Assembly (NCBI RefSeq): GCF_003943415.1
Contig: NZ_RJPK01000001.1
Location: forward strand, 62,001-126,000
DNA length: 64,000 nucleotides
Reading direction: 5' to 3'
Source of the DNA: Streptococcus oralis
GTDB taxonomy: Bacteria; Bacillota; Bacilli; Lactobacillales; Streptococcaceae
Each line of letters opens with the position of its first letter. Position 1 is the stretch's first letter. The notes beneath the pieces were generated by a model, which saw only the letters and a program-made list of their open reading frames with translations, had not been told where the DNA came from and did no database searches. The position numbers and the translations under genes were made by a program. Shown here piece by piece: positions 20,095-30,353 of the stretch.

Positions 20095-20862
20095 ATGAGT
20101 ATTCGAGTAATTATTGCCGGTTTTAAGGGAAAGATGGGTCAAGCCGCTTGTCAGATGGTCTTGGCTGATCCAGACTTGGACTTGGTCGCAGTTTTGAATC
20201 CTTTTGAGTCTGAGTCAGAATGGCAGGGAATTCCTGTCTTCAATGATAAGACTGACTTGGCTGGTTTTGAAGCGGATGTTTGGGTAGATTTTACCACACC
20301 AGCCGTTGCCTACGAAAATACACGCTTTGCTCTTGAAAATGGCTTCGCTCCAGTAGTTGGAACAACAGGCTTTACTAGTGAAGAAATTGCAGAACTAAAA
20401 GCATTTTCCCGTGAACAAGATTTGGGTGGCTTGATTGCCCCTAACTTTGCTTTGGGAGCTGTCTTGCTTATGCAATTTGCGGCGCAGGCTGTCAAATATT
20501 TCCCAAATGTGGAGATTATCGAGCTCCATCATGACAAGAAAAAAGATGCTCCGAGTGGAACAGCCATTAAAACGGCTGAGCTGATGGCGGAAGTTCGGGA
20601 ATCAATCCAGCAAGGTGCGCCTGATGAGGAAGAACTGATTTCAGGTGCTCGTGGTGCTGATTTTGATGGTATGCGCATCCACTCAGTCCGTCTACCAGGC
20701 TTGGTAGCCCATCAAGAAGTCATCTTTGGCAATCAGGGAGAAGGATTGACTCTTCGTCATGACTCCTATGATCGCAGCTCCTTCATGACAGGGGTGAATT
20801 TGGGAATCAAAGAAGTTGTCAAGCGTCATGAGCTTGTCTATGGATTAGAACACTTATTATGA
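20095..20862 (+). CDS. dapB: 4-hydroxy-tetrahydrodipicolinate reductase
   Basis: NAD(P)H-dependent reductase of the lysine / diaminopimelate pathway; supplies Lys for the stem peptide. 255 aa. Nucleotide motif GFKGKMGQ near the N-terminus, VGTTGF, and the substrate motif [13 protein letters not shown] are present. Overlaps cca by 4 bp (ATGA). Confidence 0.94.
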   Translation: MSIRVIIAGFKGKMGQAACQMVLADPDLDLVAVLNPFESESEWQGIPVFNDKTDLAGFEADVWVDFTTPAVAYENTRFALENGFAPVVGTTGFTSEEIAELKAFSREQDLGGLIAPNFALGAVLLMQFAAQAVKYFPNVEIIELHHDKKKDAPSGTAIKTAELMAEVRESIQQGAPDEEELISGARGADFDGMRIHSVRLPGLVAHQEVIFGNQGEGLTLRHDSYDRSSFMTGVNLGIKEVVKRHELVYGLEHLL

Positions 20863-22058
20863 GATTAACACAAATGCCTTCTGAATTTCAGAAGGCTTTA
20901 CCAGTATTAGAAAAAATTAAAGAAGCAGGCTTTGAAGCCTATTTTGTTGGGGGTTCCGTCAGAGATGCTATCCTCAATCGCCCTATCCATGATGTGGATA
21001 TTGCGACCTCTTCTTATCCAGAGGAAACCAAGAAAATCTTTCCAAGAACTGTAGATATCGGAATTGAGCATGGAACAGTCTTGGTCTTAGATGGCGATGA
21101 AGAGTATGAAGTAACTACCTTTCGGACGGAGGATGTCTATGTGGACTATCGCAGACCGAGTGCGGTTTCTTTTGTGCGTTCGCTAGAAGAAGACCTCAAA
21201 CGTCGTGATTTCACAGTCAACGCCTTTGCCTTGGATGAGACAGGTGAAATCATTGACTTGTTCCATGGTTTAGAAGATTTGAAAAATCAAGTCTTGCGAG
21301 CAGTTGGAGTGGCTAGTGAACGTTTCAATGAAGATGCTCTACGTATTATGCGTGGTTTCCGTTTTCAGGCCAGTCTTGGTTTTGAACTTGAGCAAGAAAC
21401 ATTTGAAGCGATGAAATCCTTGACGCCGCTCTTGGAGAAGATTTCTGTGGAGCGCACCTTCGTTGAGTTTGATAAACTCTTGCTGGCACCTTTTTGGCGA
21501 GTTGGCCTGTCTTCCATGATTGAGAGCCAAGCTTATGATTATCTCCCTGATATGGCAGACAGTCGAGAAAAGCTCCAAAGATTGTTTGATTTAGAGAGTG
21601 ATTTCACCTTTGAATCTTCAGAGCAAGCTTGGGCGGCTCTACTGTGGACTTTGGATATTGAAAATGCGCAGCCATTTTTGAAGGCTTGGAAGACCTCACG
21701 CCAGTTTGCTAAGCAAGTTCAGGATTTACTGACTATTTTGACCTTGCGTGAAAAGGGAGAATTGAGCAAGCGCGATTGTTACCGCTTTGACTTAGATTTG
21801 CTTTTACAGGTTGAAAATCTTAGACAGGCTCAAGGAAAAGAAGTCAACCCACAAGCCATCACAGAAACCTATCAGAGTTTGACCATTCATGACAAGAAAG
21901 AAATCAAGATTAACGGTGGCATTTTGATCAAGGAATATGGTTACCAGCCTGGGCCAGACTTGGGAGAGATTTTAACAGAGATTGAGTATGCCATTGTTGA
22001 TGGTAACTTGGAGAATGACCGTGATGCCATCCATGCTTACCTGAAGGAGAAAAAATGA
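20859..22058 (+). CDS. cca: CCA tRNA nucleotidyltransferase
   Basis: Adds or repairs the 3' CCA end of tRNAs. 399 aa, class II. GGSVRDA and the catalytic DVDIATSS carboxylates, RRDFTVNA, and RIMRGFRFQ (nucleotide recognition) are present. Coupled to dapB upstream and uup downstream by ATGA overlaps. Confidence 0.94.
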   Translation: MRLTQMPSEFQKALPVLEKIKEAGFEAYFVGGSVRDAILNRPIHDVDIATSSYPEETKKIFPRTVDIGIEHGTVLVLDGDEEYEVTTFRTEDVYVDYRRPSAVSFVRSLEEDLKRRDFTVNAFALDETGEIIDLFHGLEDLKNQVLRAVGVASERFNEDALRIMRGFRFQASLGFELEQETFEAMKSLTPLLEKISVERTFVEFDKLLLAPFWRVGLSSMIESQAYDYLPDMADSREKLQRLFDLESDFTFESSEQAWAALLWTLDIENAQPFLKAWKTSRQFAKQVQDLLTILTLREKGELSKRDCYRFDLDLLLQVENLRQAQGKEVNPQAITETYQSLTIHDKKEIKINGGILIKEYGYQPGPDLGEILTEIEYAIVDGNLENDRDAIHAYLKEKK

Positions 22059-23926
22059 GTGATTTTATCGTTGAAAAACTAAGCAAATCCGTCGGAGACA
22101 AGACCGTTTTTAAGGATATTTCCTTTATCATCCATGACTTGGATAGAATCGGTCTAATTGGTGTCAATGGAACGGGTAAGACCACCCTTTTGGACGTCCT
22201 TTCAGGCGTTTCTGGTTTTGATGGCGATGTTAGTCCCTTTTCAGCTAAGAATGACTACAAGATTGGCTACTTGACCCAGAATCCAGATTTTGATGATAGC
22301 AAGACGGTTTTGGATACGGTTCTATCCAGCGACCTCAAGGAAATTCAGCTGATTCGTGAGTATGAGTTGATCATGCTCAACTACAGTGAGGACAAGCAGG
22401 CTCGTTTGGAACGGGTCATGGCGGAGATGGATTCTCTCCAAGCTTGGGAAATCGAGAGTCAGGTCAAGACCGTTCTCAGCAAGCTGGGGATTCAGGACTT
22501 ATCTACTCCTGTTGGAGAATTGTCAGGTGGTCTAAGAAGACGGGTTCAGTTGGCACAAGTTCTCCTAGGAAACCACGATCTCTTGTTACTGGATGAGCCG
22601 ACCAACCACCTGGATATTTCGACCATTGAGTGGCTGACTCTCTTTTTGAAAAATTCCAAGAAGACGGTTCTCTTTATCACCCACGATCGCTATTTCCTAG
22701 ATGCACTATCAACGCGGATTTTCGAGTTGGACCGAGCAGGCTTGACCGAATATCAGGGCAATTATCAGGACTATGTTCGTCTCAAGGCTGAACAAGATGA
22801 GCGCGATGCGGCTCTTCTCCACAAAAAAGAACAACTCTATAAGCAAGAATTAGTTTGGATGCGTAGACAACCGCAAGCGCGTGCGACCAAGCAGCAGGCT
22901 CGTATCAATCGTTTCCACGACTTGAAAAAGGAAGTTTCAGATAATCCTACTGAGACAGACTTAACCATGAACTTTGAGACCAGTCGGATTGGTAAGAAAA
23001 TCATCGAGTTTAAAGATGTTTCCTTCGCTTATGCGAACAAGCCGATTTTACAAGATTTTAACTTCTTGGTGCAGGCCAAAGACCGTATCGGTATCATTGG
23101 GGACAACGGTGTTGGAAAATCAACTCTTCTTAATCTGATTGCAGGAAGTCTTGAGCCGACTGCAGGTCAAGTTGTGATAGGGGAAACCGTTCGTATCGCT
23201 TATTTCTCTCAACAAATCGAAGGATTGGATGAAAGCAAACGGGTCATCAACTACCTCCAGGAAGTAGCAGAAGAGGTCAAGACTAGCGGTGGTTCTACAA
23301 CTTCTATTACAGAATTGCTGGAGCAGTTCCTTTTCCCACGTTCGACCCATGGAACCTTGATTGAGAAATTGTCTGGTGGCGAGAAAAAACGCCTCTATCT
23401 CCTCAAACTGCTCTTGGAAAAACCAAATGTACTTCTCTTGGACGAGCCGACAAATGACCTAGACATTGCAACCTTGACAGTTTTGGAGAATTTCTTGCAG
23501 GGCTTTGCGGGTCCTGTCTTGACAGTTAGCCACGACCGTTATTTCTTGGATAAGGTAGCGACCAAGATTCTCGCCTTTGAGAATGGAAACATCCGTACTT
23601 TCTTTGGCCATTACACTGATTACCTTGACGAAAAGGCCTTTGAAGCAGAAGCTACTAGCCAATCTCAAAAGCTTGAGAAAGAAAAAGTGGTTAGAGTTCG
23701 TGAAGACAAAAAGCGAATGACCTATCAAGAAAAGCAGGAGTGGGCAAGCATTGAAGGCGATATTGAAGACTTGGAAAATCGTATCGCTACTATTGAAGAG
23801 GAGATGCAGGCAAATGGCTCTGATTTTGGTAAACTTGCAACACTTCAGAAAGAGCTCGATGAAAAAAACGAAGAACTTCTTGAAAAATACGAACGCTATG
23901 AATATTTAAGTGATTTTGATAGCTAG
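22055..23926 (+). CDS. uup: ABC-F ATPase, Uup-like
   Basis: 623-aa soluble protein with two ABC domains and no transmembrane part. Walker [10 protein letters not shown] and GDNGVGKST; signature motifs LSGGLRRRV and LSGGEKKRL; a P-site tRNA-interaction-type linker between them (region after residue 240) and a C-terminal coiled coil of about 80 residues typical of Uup. ABC-F proteins act on ribosomes; Uup is linked to ribosome rescue and DNA transposon excision in E. coli. No antibiotic-resistance subtype is indicated. Confidence 0.9.
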   Translation: MSDFIVEKLSKSVGDKTVFKDISFIIHDLDRIGLIGVNGTGKTTLLDVLSGVSGFDGDVSPFSAKNDYKIGYLTQNPDFDDSKTVLDTVLSSDLKEIQLIREYELIMLNYSEDKQARLERVMAEMDSLQAWEIESQVKTVLSKLGIQDLSTPVGELSGGLRRRVQLAQVLLGNHDLLLLDEPTNHLDISTIEWLTLFLKNSKKTVLFITHDRYFLDALSTRIFELDRAGLTEYQGNYQDYVRLKAEQDERDAALLHKKEQLYKQELVWMRRQPQARATKQQARINRFHDLKKEVSDNPTETDLTMNFETSRIGKKIIEFKDVSFAYANKPILQDFNFLVQAKDRIGIIGDNGVGKSTLLNLIAGSLEPTAGQVVIGETVRIAYFSQQIEGLDESKRVINYLQEVAEEVKTSGGSTTSITELLEQFLFPRSTHGTLIEKLSGGEKKRLYLLKLLLEKPNVLLLDEPTNDLDIATLTVLENFLQGFAGPVLTVSHDRYFLDKVATKILAFENGNIRTFFGHYTDYLDEKAFEAEATSQSQKLEKEKVVRVREDKKRMTYQEKQEWASIEGDIEDLENRIATIEEEMQANGSDFGKLATLQKELDEKNEELLEKYERYEYLSDFDS

Positions 23927-23978
23927 AAGAATAGAAAAATCCCGTCTCATGGACAGGATTTCTCTATTCTTCTTTTTT
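23926..23978 (+). terminator. Terminator of the dapB-cca-uup operon, overlapping the 3' end of the CDF gene
   Basis: Long hairpin: GAAGAATAGA / TCTATTCTTC outer stem, ATCC/GGAT and GTC/GAC inner stem, then TTTTTT at 23973-23978. The right arm contains the stop codon of the minus-strand CDF gene, so the hairpin is partly coding on that strand. Confidence 0.88.
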
Positions 23979-25151
23979 GGTTTCTTGATGAAAGATATTT
24001 TGCCAGGTTTCGTGGCGACGCCAGATACTGGTATGGACGATACCATCCATCTCATAGCAGATGAGTTTGTTTTTTTGACTGATAGAAGTGATTTGGATGT
24101 CCTTGATAGCTGAATTTAACTCTTTTTCGGCCTTGTAAGCCTCTTTATCCATCTGCTCCCCATCTTGACGGATATAGAGAAAGTCCTCAGCAAGGAGTTC
24201 TTCTAGCTGATTTCCTTGGTCAATCAATTGCTCACGCATGAGCAGTTTTTTGTAGACATTGTCTAAAATTTCGTCTTCAGGTATAGGAGCAGGTTCGATA
24301 TGGACATCGGTATCAAATACTCCAAATCGTTCTTCTAGCATAGACTCAACCTGGTCTGCAATTTCGTGACTTTCATAGACTGATAGGTCGGGATTCATTT
24401 CCAGCGTGATATCAAGGTAGATATTGCTACCGTAGGTGCGACCTCTTTGGGACTTAACCTTACTAATCTTTGGAATCTCCATGATGGCCTTCTGATAATC
24501 TTCCAGCAGACGGTCGTCAAAACCATCTGAAAGACTAAAGGAAGACTCGATAAAGATATCATAGGCTGTCTTTAAGATAAAGAAAGTGATGATGATAGCG
24601 ACCAATTTATCTACGATCGGATAATTGAAACTGCTGGATAGGATAGCAATGGAAGTCCCAAGCGAAGTCACAGCATCGGAAAGATTGTCTTTTGCTGCCG
24701 CTTTGAGAGCCTTGGATTTGGATTTCTTACTGAGACGAGTATTATAGAGATAAACGGCGAACATGACTGCCGCTGATAAGACTCCTAGACTTGCACCTAG
24801 AGGGTCAATAACCGTCTGTTCCCGACTGAGAATTTTTTGAATGGTGTCTCGAAGAACATCAAAGCCAACGTAGAACATGATGATGGAAGTAATCAAACTA
24901 GCCAAATCTTCAATCTTCCAGTGACCGAAACGATGGTCACGGTCTGCGGGCTGGCGAGCCATCCGAATACCAATCAGAAGAGCAACATTTCCGATAATAT
25001 CTGATACGTTGTTAAAACCATCCGCTACCAAACTGGAAGAATGTAGGAGGTGGCCAGTCGCTAATTTTGCCGTAGACAAGAGGAGGTAGGTCGAAATGCT
25101 GATAATGGCACCACGTTCCGCCAACTTGAGATTTGACATGGATTGATTCAT
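23964..25151 (-). CDS. mntE: Cation diffusion facilitator exporter (MntE-like manganese efflux)
   Basis: 395-aa CDF-family antiporter: about six transmembrane helices in the first ~210 residues with metal-site motifs (DGFNNVSDIIGN, DNLSDAVTS), then a cytoplasmic CTD (HEIADQVESML, DTDVHIEP) with a long extra C-terminal region. In pneumococcus the gene next to the riboswitch-controlled ATPase is MntE, a Mn2+ exporter; the same divergent arrangement here supports that role. The substrate is inferred from synteny. Confidence 0.85.
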   Translation of the reverse strand: MNQSMSNLKLAERGAIISISTYLLLSTAKLATGHLLHSSSLVADGFNNVSDIIGNVALLIGIRMARQPADRDHRFGHWKIEDLASLITSIIMFYVGFDVLRDTIQKILSREQTVIDPLGASLGVLSAAVMFAVYLYNTRLSKKSKSKALKAAAKDNLSDAVTSLGTSIAILSSSFNYPIVDKLVAIIITFFILKTAYDIFIESSFSLSDGFDDRLLEDYQKAIMEIPKISKVKSQRGRTYGSNIYLDITLEMNPDLSVYESHEIADQVESMLEERFGVFDTDVHIEPAPIPEDEILDNVYKKLLMREQLIDQGNQLEELLAEDFLYIRQDGEQMDKEAYKAEKELNSAIKDIQITSISQKNKLICYEMDGIVHTSIWRRHETWQNIFHQETKKEE

Positions 25152-25244
25152 CGGACTTCCTTTCTAGTGCTGAGATTCTGTTTTCATTATACTGGTTTTC
25201 ATGGGAAAATTCAAATTTAGTCTTGTTTTATCGGATTTTAATTC

Positions 25245-25272
25245 TTGAAAATTGTTCAAATTTTGATATAAT
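25245..25272 (+). promoter_or_regulatory. Promoter of the Mn2+ riboswitch transcript
   Basis: TTGAAA (25245-25250), 16-nt spacer, TG-A-TATAAT (25267-25272). Confidence 0.8.
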
Positions 25273-25279
25273 AGTACTA

Positions 25280-25401
25280 CTCAAGGGAGTAGCTGGCAGA
25301 AACCTGTGATAGTGTCGTCATTCCGAATTTTATACTGTAAAGTATTCTTTCCGGCGCTATCTTAAACAGCGAGACTTGTTATGATTAACAGGTCTCTTTT
25401 T
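25280..25401 (+). promoter_or_regulatory. yybP-ykoY (Mn2+-sensing) riboswitch with terminator
   Basis: The leader has the conserved AAGGGGAGTAGC-like start (here AAGGGAGTAGCTGG, 25283-25296) and the CCGGCGCTATC segment (25351-25361) that form the Mn2+-binding loops of this class. An intrinsic terminator follows: GAGAC-TTGTT ... AACAG-GTCTC (25371-25396) and five T. In the class Mn2+ binding prevents termination, turning on the exporter. The ATG is 58 nt after the terminator. Confidence 0.9.
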
Positions 25402-25458
25402 GTTTGTCATAAAACCAAAAGAGAGCTTGTTTTGCACACAAAGTCAAGGAGGAGACAT

Positions 25459-28155
25459 ATGTCAAAAGAACAAAAACGCCAAGCGTTTTATACTCAAAGT
25501 CCCGAAGAAGTCTTGAAGTCGGTTGAAGCAACTGAGCAAGGCCTTTCGTCAAGCGAAGCGCAGAAACGCCTAGCTGAATATGGGCGCAATGAACTCGAAG
25601 AGGGTGAGAAAAAATCACTCCTAGTCAAGTTTATCGAGCAATTTAAGGATTTGATGATTATCATCCTAGTTGCTGCGGCTATCTTGTCAGTCGTAACTTC
25701 TGGTGGGGAAGATATCGCAGATGCCATCATTATCCTAGCCGTGGTTATCATCAACGCTGCCTTCGGTGTTTACCAAGAAGGAAAAGCAGAAGAAGCCATC
25801 GAAGCCCTCAAGTCTATGTCTAGTCCAGCTGCTCGCGTTATTCGTGATGGGCATATGGCTGAGATTGATTCAAAAGAATTGGTACCAGGTGATATCGTTG
25901 CTCTTGAAGCAGGTGACGTGGTGCCAGCAGACCTACGATTGCTAGAAGCTAATTCTCTTAAAATCGAAGAAGCAGCTTTGACAGGTGAGTCTGTTCCAGT
26001 TGAAAAAGACTTGACCGTCGAGCTCGCTACAGATGCTGGTATTGGTGACCGTGTCAATATGGCCTTCCAAAACTCAAATGTGACTTATGGTCGTGGTCTT
26101 GGTGTTGTTGTCAATACAGGTATGTACACTGAAGTGGGTCATATCGCTGGTATGCTCCAAGATGCTGACGAGACAGACACGCCACTCAAACAAAACTTGA
26201 ACAACCTTTCTAAGGTTTTGACCTATGCAATTTTGGTTATTGCCCTTGTTACTTTTGTAGTTGGAGTCTTCATTCAAGGTAAAAATCCACTTGGTGAGTT
26301 GATGACCTCTGTTGCACTTGCTGTTGCAGCCATCCCAGAAGGACTTCCTGCTATCGTGACCATCGTTCTTGCCCTTGGTACTCAAGTTTTGGCCAAACGA
26401 AACTCTATCGTTCGTAAGTTGCCAGCAGTCGAAACACTTGGTTCAACAGAAATCATCGCTTCTGATAAGACTGGTACGCTTACCATGAACAAGATGACCG
26501 TCGAGAAGGTCTTCTATGACGCGGTCCTACATGACTCTGCTGATGATATTGAACTTGGCTTGGACATGCCTCTTCTTCGTTCTGTTGTCTTGGCCAACGA
26601 TACCAAGATTGATGCAGAAGGAAACCTGATCGGGGATCCAACGGAAACAGCCTTCATCCAGTATGCCTTGGACAAGGGCTACGATGTTAAAGGGTTCTTA
26701 GAGAAATATCCTCGTGTTGCTGAGTTGCCATTTGACTCAGATCGTAAACTCATGTCAACGGTTCATCCATTGCCAGATGGTAAATTCCTCGTGGCAGTCA
26801 AGGGGGCTCCAGATCAACTTTTGAAACGTTGTGTTGCTCGTGATAAGGCTGGAGATGTTGCTCCGATTGATGAGAAAGTCACTGAATTAATCCATACAAA
26901 CAACTCGGAAATGGCTCACCAAGCCTTGCGTGTCCTTGCAGGTGCTTATAAGATTATCGATAGTATTCCAGAAAATCTTACTTCTGAAGAGCTTGAAAAC
27001 AACTTGATCTTTACTGGTTTGATTGGGATGATTGACCCTGAGCGTGCTGAAGCTGCAGAAGCTGTTCGAGTGGCTAAAGAAGCGGGAATCCGTCCAATCA
27101 TGATCACTGGTGACCACCAAGACACAGCAGAAGCTATTGCTAAACGTTTGGGAATTATCGACGAAAATGACTCGGAAGACCATGTTTTGACTGGTGCTGA
27201 GCTTAACGAACTTTCAGATGAAGAATTTGAAAAAGTCGTTGGTCAATACTCTGTTTATGCGCGTGTATCTCCAGAACACAAGGTTCGTATCGTGAAAGCT
27301 TGGCAAAACCAAGGTAAGGTCGTTGCTATGACAGGTGACGGTGTTAATGACGCTCCAGCTCTGAAAACAGCCGACATCGGTATCGGTATGGGAATCACTG
27401 GTACAGAGGTTTCTAAGGGAGCTTCTGACATGATTCTTGCGGATGATAACTTTGCGACCATCATCGTCGCAGTTGAAGAAGGACGTAAGGTCTTCTCAAA
27501 CATTCAAAAGACTATTCAATACCTACTTTCTGCCAATACGGCTGAAGTTTTGACCATCTTCTTATCAACCTTGTTTGGTTGGGATGTCTTACAGCCAGTT
27601 CATCTTTTGTGGATCAACTTGGTAACCGATACCTTCCCAGCTATCGCTCTTGGTGTTGAACCTGCTGAGCCAGGTGTTATGACCCACAAACCTCGTGGAC
27701 GTAAGTCAAGCTTCTTCTCAGGTGGGGTCTTGGGTTCTATCATCTATCAAGGTGTACTCCAAGGGGCACTCGTCTTGACCGTTTATGGCCTTGCTCTTAC
27801 CTATCCAGTCCATGTAGGAGACAACCAAGCTATTCACGCAGATGCCCTTACCATGGCCTTTGCAACACTCGGTTTGATCCAGCTCTTCCATGCCTACAAT
27901 GTTAAGTCTGTTTACCAATCCATCTTGACAGTTGGACCATTCAAGTCTAAGACCTTCAACTGGTCTATCTTGGTATCCTTCATTCTTCTTATGGCAACAA
28001 TTGTCGTAGAACCGCTTGAAGGAATCTTCCACGTAACCAAACTAGACTTATCACAATGGGCTATTGTTCTAGCTGGAAGCTTCTCAATGATTCTTATCGT
28101 CGAAATCGTTAAGTTTGTTCAACGTAAACTCGGCTTTGACAAGAATGCGATTTAA
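25459..28155 (+). CDS. Ca2+/Mn2+-exporting P-type ATPase (PacL / CaxP / MgtA type)
   Basis: 898-aa P2-type pump. The N-terminal cation-ATPase domain, TGES, PEGLP in the ion-binding helix, the phosphorylated Asp336 in DKTGTLT, GDGVNDAP and the SERCA-like helix VHLLWINLVTD are all present. The ion-site residues NTAE and N-TD are as in Ca2+ pumps. The pneumococcal orthologue exports Ca2+ and Mn2+ and is controlled by the Mn2+ riboswitch seen here. Start: AAGGAGGAGAC precedes ATG 25459; upstream in-frame codons lie in the riboswitch. Together with the divergent CDF exporter it forms a metal-efflux locus. Confidence 0.93.
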   Translation: MSKEQKRQAFYTQSPEEVLKSVEATEQGLSSSEAQKRLAEYGRNELEEGEKKSLLVKFIEQFKDLMIIILVAAAILSVVTSGGEDIADAIIILAVVIINAAFGVYQEGKAEEAIEALKSMSSPAARVIRDGHMAEIDSKELVPGDIVALEAGDVVPADLRLLEANSLKIEEAALTGESVPVEKDLTVELATDAGIGDRVNMAFQNSNVTYGRGLGVVVNTGMYTEVGHIAGMLQDADETDTPLKQNLNNLSKVLTYAILVIALVTFVVGVFIQGKNPLGELMTSVALAVAAIPEGLPAIVTIVLALGTQVLAKRNSIVRKLPAVETLGSTEIIASDKTGTLTMNKMTVEKVFYDAVLHDSADDIELGLDMPLLRSVVLANDTKIDAEGNLIGDPTETAFIQYALDKGYDVKGFLEKYPRVAELPFDSDRKLMSTVHPLPDGKFLVAVKGAPDQLLKRCVARDKAGDVAPIDEKVTELIHTNNSEMAHQALRVLAGAYKIIDSIPENLTSEELENNLIFTGLIGMIDPERAEAAEAVRVAKEAGIRPIMITGDHQDTAEAIAKRLGIIDENDSEDHVLTGAELNELSDEEFEKVVGQYSVYARVSPEHKVRIVKAWQNQGKVVAMTGDGVNDAPALKTADIGIGMGITGTEVSKGASDMILADDNFATIIVAVEEGRKVFSNIQKTIQYLLSANTAEVLTIFLSTLFGWDVLQPVHLLWINLVTDTFPAIALGVEPAEPGVMTHKPRGRKSSFFSGGVLGSIIYQGVLQGALVLTVYGLALTYPVHVGDNQAIHADALTMAFATLGLIQLFHAYNVKSVYQSILTVGPFKSKTFNWSILVSFILLMATIVVEPLEGIFHVTKLDLSQWAIVLAGSFSMILIVEIVKFVQRKLGFDKNAI

Positions 28156-28160
28156 AAAGA

Positions 28161-28185
28161 AAGTCATCTTCGGATGGCTTTTTTT
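28161..28185 (+). terminator. Terminator after the Ca2+/Mn2+ ATPase gene
   Basis: 8-bp stem AAGTCATC / GATGGCTT, TTCG tetraloop, T-run. Confidence 0.9.
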
Positions 28186-28222
28186 GCATTTGAGGAAAAG
28201 GACTAGAAGTTGCCCCCTTTTG

Positions 28223-28231
28223 TGCTATAAT
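28223..28231 (+). promoter_or_regulatory. Extended -10 promoter of the def-like gene
   Basis: TG-C-TATAAT, 28 nt before ATG 28260. Confidence 0.6.
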
Positions 28232-28259
28232 AAAGTAAAGTTGTAAGGAGCGTAAGAGA

Positions 28260-28670
28260 ATGGAAAAGAGAATTGTCCGAGATGTCTTATTCTTGTCGCA
28301 GGTCTCGAAACCTGCAAGTCAAGAAGACCTTTATCTGGCTAAGGATTTGCAGGATACCCTGCTGGCTAATCGCGAAACCTGTGTCGGTCTGGCAGCCAAT
28401 ATGATTGGTGTGCAGAAGCGCGTGATTATCTTTAATCTTGGCTTGGTTCCCATGGTCATGTTTAATCCCATTCTCCTTTCCTATAAAGGACCTTATGAGA
28501 CAGAGGAAGGTTGTTTGTCTTTGACTGGGGTGCGACCAACAACTCGTTATGAAACGATTACGGTTTCCTATCGTGATAGCAAGTGGCAGGAACAGACCAT
28601 TACGTTAACAGGTTTTCCAGCTCAGATCTGCCAACATGAACTGGATCATTTAGAAGGACGGATTATTTAG
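28260..28670 (+). CDS. Peptide deformylase-like protein
   Basis: 136 aa, shorter than the main ~200-aa streptococcal Def. Motif 2 EGCLS and motif 3 HELDH, which supply the Cys and two His metal ligands and the catalytic Glu, are intact. Motif 1 reads GLAANMIG instead of GxGxAAxQ, so the Gln that stabilises the oxyanion is replaced by Met. Such short forms are common second copies in Firmicutes; activity on formyl-Met peptides is uncertain. The following membrane-protein gene starts 11 nt later with GGAGGA and is probably cotranscribed. Confidence 0.82.
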   Translation: MEKRIVRDVLFLSQVSKPASQEDLYLAKDLQDTLLANRETCVGLAANMIGVQKRVIIFNLGLVPMVMFNPILLSYKGPYETEEGCLSLTGVRPTTRYETITVSYRDSKWQEQTITLTGFPAQICQHELDHLEGRII

Positions 28671-28681
28671 GAGGAATTCAG

Positions 28682-30277
28682 ATGAAACGCATACTATTTG
28701 AACTTGTTTTTATCGCAACGACCTGGTATATCTTTTTACCACCTTTCAATCTTACCAGTTGGGAATTCATCTTCTTTCTCTGTGGGCATCTGGTGGTGAT
28801 GGGGATTTTGTTTAGTTTCCGCAAGGATACCAATCTCCTCAAAACTGTTCATGTACGTCATGGCAAGGCTGCCAAAGATCTCAATCTAGAAGGATTCCAT
28901 TTTAATAAATTAGGTGGAGGATTGTTGCTGGCTGCAGGACTCATTTTTGCCCTTGCTGGTCTGGTAAGCCTAGTAACCTCTAGCTTTTTCCAAGCAAAAA
29001 ATTATGCTAATGTGGTGTCTATCACAGAAAAAGACTTTAAAGATTTTCCTAAGAGTGATACCAGTAAGGTTCCAATCCTAGATCGGAGCACTGCAGAAAA
29101 GATTGGAGACCGTTATCTAGGCTCTCTGACGGATAAGGTCTCCCAGTACGTAGCAGCAGATACTTATACCCAGCTGACAGTTGATGGCAAGCCCTATCGG
29201 GTGACCCCTTTGGAGTATGCCGACCCGATCAAATGGTTTAATAATCAGTCCAAGGGAATTGGCGAGTATATCAAGGTTGATATGGTGACAGGAAATGCGG
29301 AATTGGTGGATTTAAAAACGCCGATGAAGTATTCAGACTCCGAGTATTTTAATCGTGATGTCAAACGTCATCTTCGGATCAAGTACCCAACCAAGATTTT
29401 TAAAACGCCCTCCTTTGAGGTGGATGATGAAGGCAATCCCTTCTATGTAGCAACCGTTTATCAAAAACAGTTTGGTCTAGGAGTCCCTCGCCCTTCGTCT
29501 GTTATTATCTTGGACGCGACCGATGGAGAAACCAGGGAATACAGCTTGGATGAGGTGCCAGAATGGGTGGATCGTGTCTATCCAGCAGAAGAAACCATCC
29601 AGCAAATCAACTACAACGGCAAGTATAAAGACGGCTTCTGGAATGCCTTGATTTCTAAGAAAAATGTTACCCAAACGACTGAGGGCTATAACTATCTTTC
29701 TATCGGAAATGATATCTATCTCTATACGGGAGTGACTTCAGCAAATGCTGATGAAAGTAATCTAGGTTTTATCCTTGAAAATATGCGCACTGGTGAAATC
29801 ACCAAGTACAATCTAGCTTCAGCAACCGAAGAATCAGCCCGTGCTTCCGCAGAAGGAGCCGTTCAGGAGAAGGCCTACAAGGCTACCTTTCCTATCCTTG
29901 TCAATCTCAATGACAAACCGCTCTATATCATGGGCTTGAAGGACAATGCAGGCTTGGTCAAGGAGTATGCATTGGTCGATGCCGTGGAGTACCAAAATGT
30001 CATCGTAGCAACTACGGTAGATGAACTCCTCAGCAAGTATGCCAATAAAAACGACCTCGAGCTGGATAATGAAACGGTAGAAAACATCAAGGGTATCGTC
30101 TCAGACCTTAAATCAGCTGTCATCAAGGGTGATACCGTCTATTTCTTTAAAGTTGATGGCAAGATTTATAAGGTCAAGGCTTCCGTATCAGACGACCTTC
30201 CTTACCTCGAAAATGGTCAATCCTTTGAAGGTCAAGTTGGAAAAGATAACTATCTCAAAACATTTAAAGTCAAGTAA
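28682..30277 (+). CDS. Conserved membrane protein of unknown function (531 aa)
   Basis: Three hydrophobic segments in the first ~105 residues (about 5-25, 27-45 and 78-102), followed by ~425 residues with no further membrane spans. The large domain has repeated beta-rich PepSY-like stretches (for example VDMVTGNAELVDL, TVDELLSKYANKND), which suggests an extracytoplasmic soluble region. I do not recognise an enzyme family. It follows the def-like gene in what looks like an operon and ends in its own terminator. Confidence 0.75.
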   Translation: MKRILFELVFIATTWYIFLPPFNLTSWEFIFFLCGHLVVMGILFSFRKDTNLLKTVHVRHGKAAKDLNLEGFHFNKLGGGLLLAAGLIFALAGLVSLVTSSFFQAKNYANVVSITEKDFKDFPKSDTSKVPILDRSTAEKIGDRYLGSLTDKVSQYVAADTYTQLTVDGKPYRVTPLEYADPIKWFNNQSKGIGEYIKVDMVTGNAELVDLKTPMKYSDSEYFNRDVKRHLRIKYPTKIFKTPSFEVDDEGNPFYVATVYQKQFGLGVPRPSSVIILDATDGETREYSLDEVPEWVDRVYPAEETIQQINYNGKYKDGFWNALISKKNVTQTTEGYNYLSIGNDIYLYTGVTSANADESNLGFILENMRTGEITKYNLASATEESARASAEGAVQEKAYKATFPILVNLNDKPLYIMGLKDNAGLVKEYALVDAVEYQNVIVATTVDELLSKYANKNDLELDNETVENIKGIVSDLKSAVIKGDTVYFFKVDGKIYKVKASVSDDLPYLENGQSFEGQVGKDNYLKTFKVK

Positions 30278-30281
30278 AAGA

Positions 30282-30306
30282 AACCTCGGTATGAACCGAG
30301 GTTTTT
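30282..30306 (+). terminator. Terminator after the 531-aa membrane-protein gene
   Basis: 9-bp stem AACCTCGGT / ACCGAGGTT, loop ATGA, then T. Confidence 0.9.
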
Positions 30307-30318
30307 AAGATGAAATTC

Positions 30319-30347
30319 TTGGTCGTAATTGAAAAATATGCTACACT
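30319..30347 (+). promoter_or_regulatory. yaaA promoter (predicts a leaderless mRNA)
   Basis: TTGGTC (30319-30324), 17-nt spacer, TG-C-TACACT (30342-30347). Only 6 nt separate the -10 from ATG 30354. Confidence 0.65.
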
Positions 30348-30353
30348 AACAAT

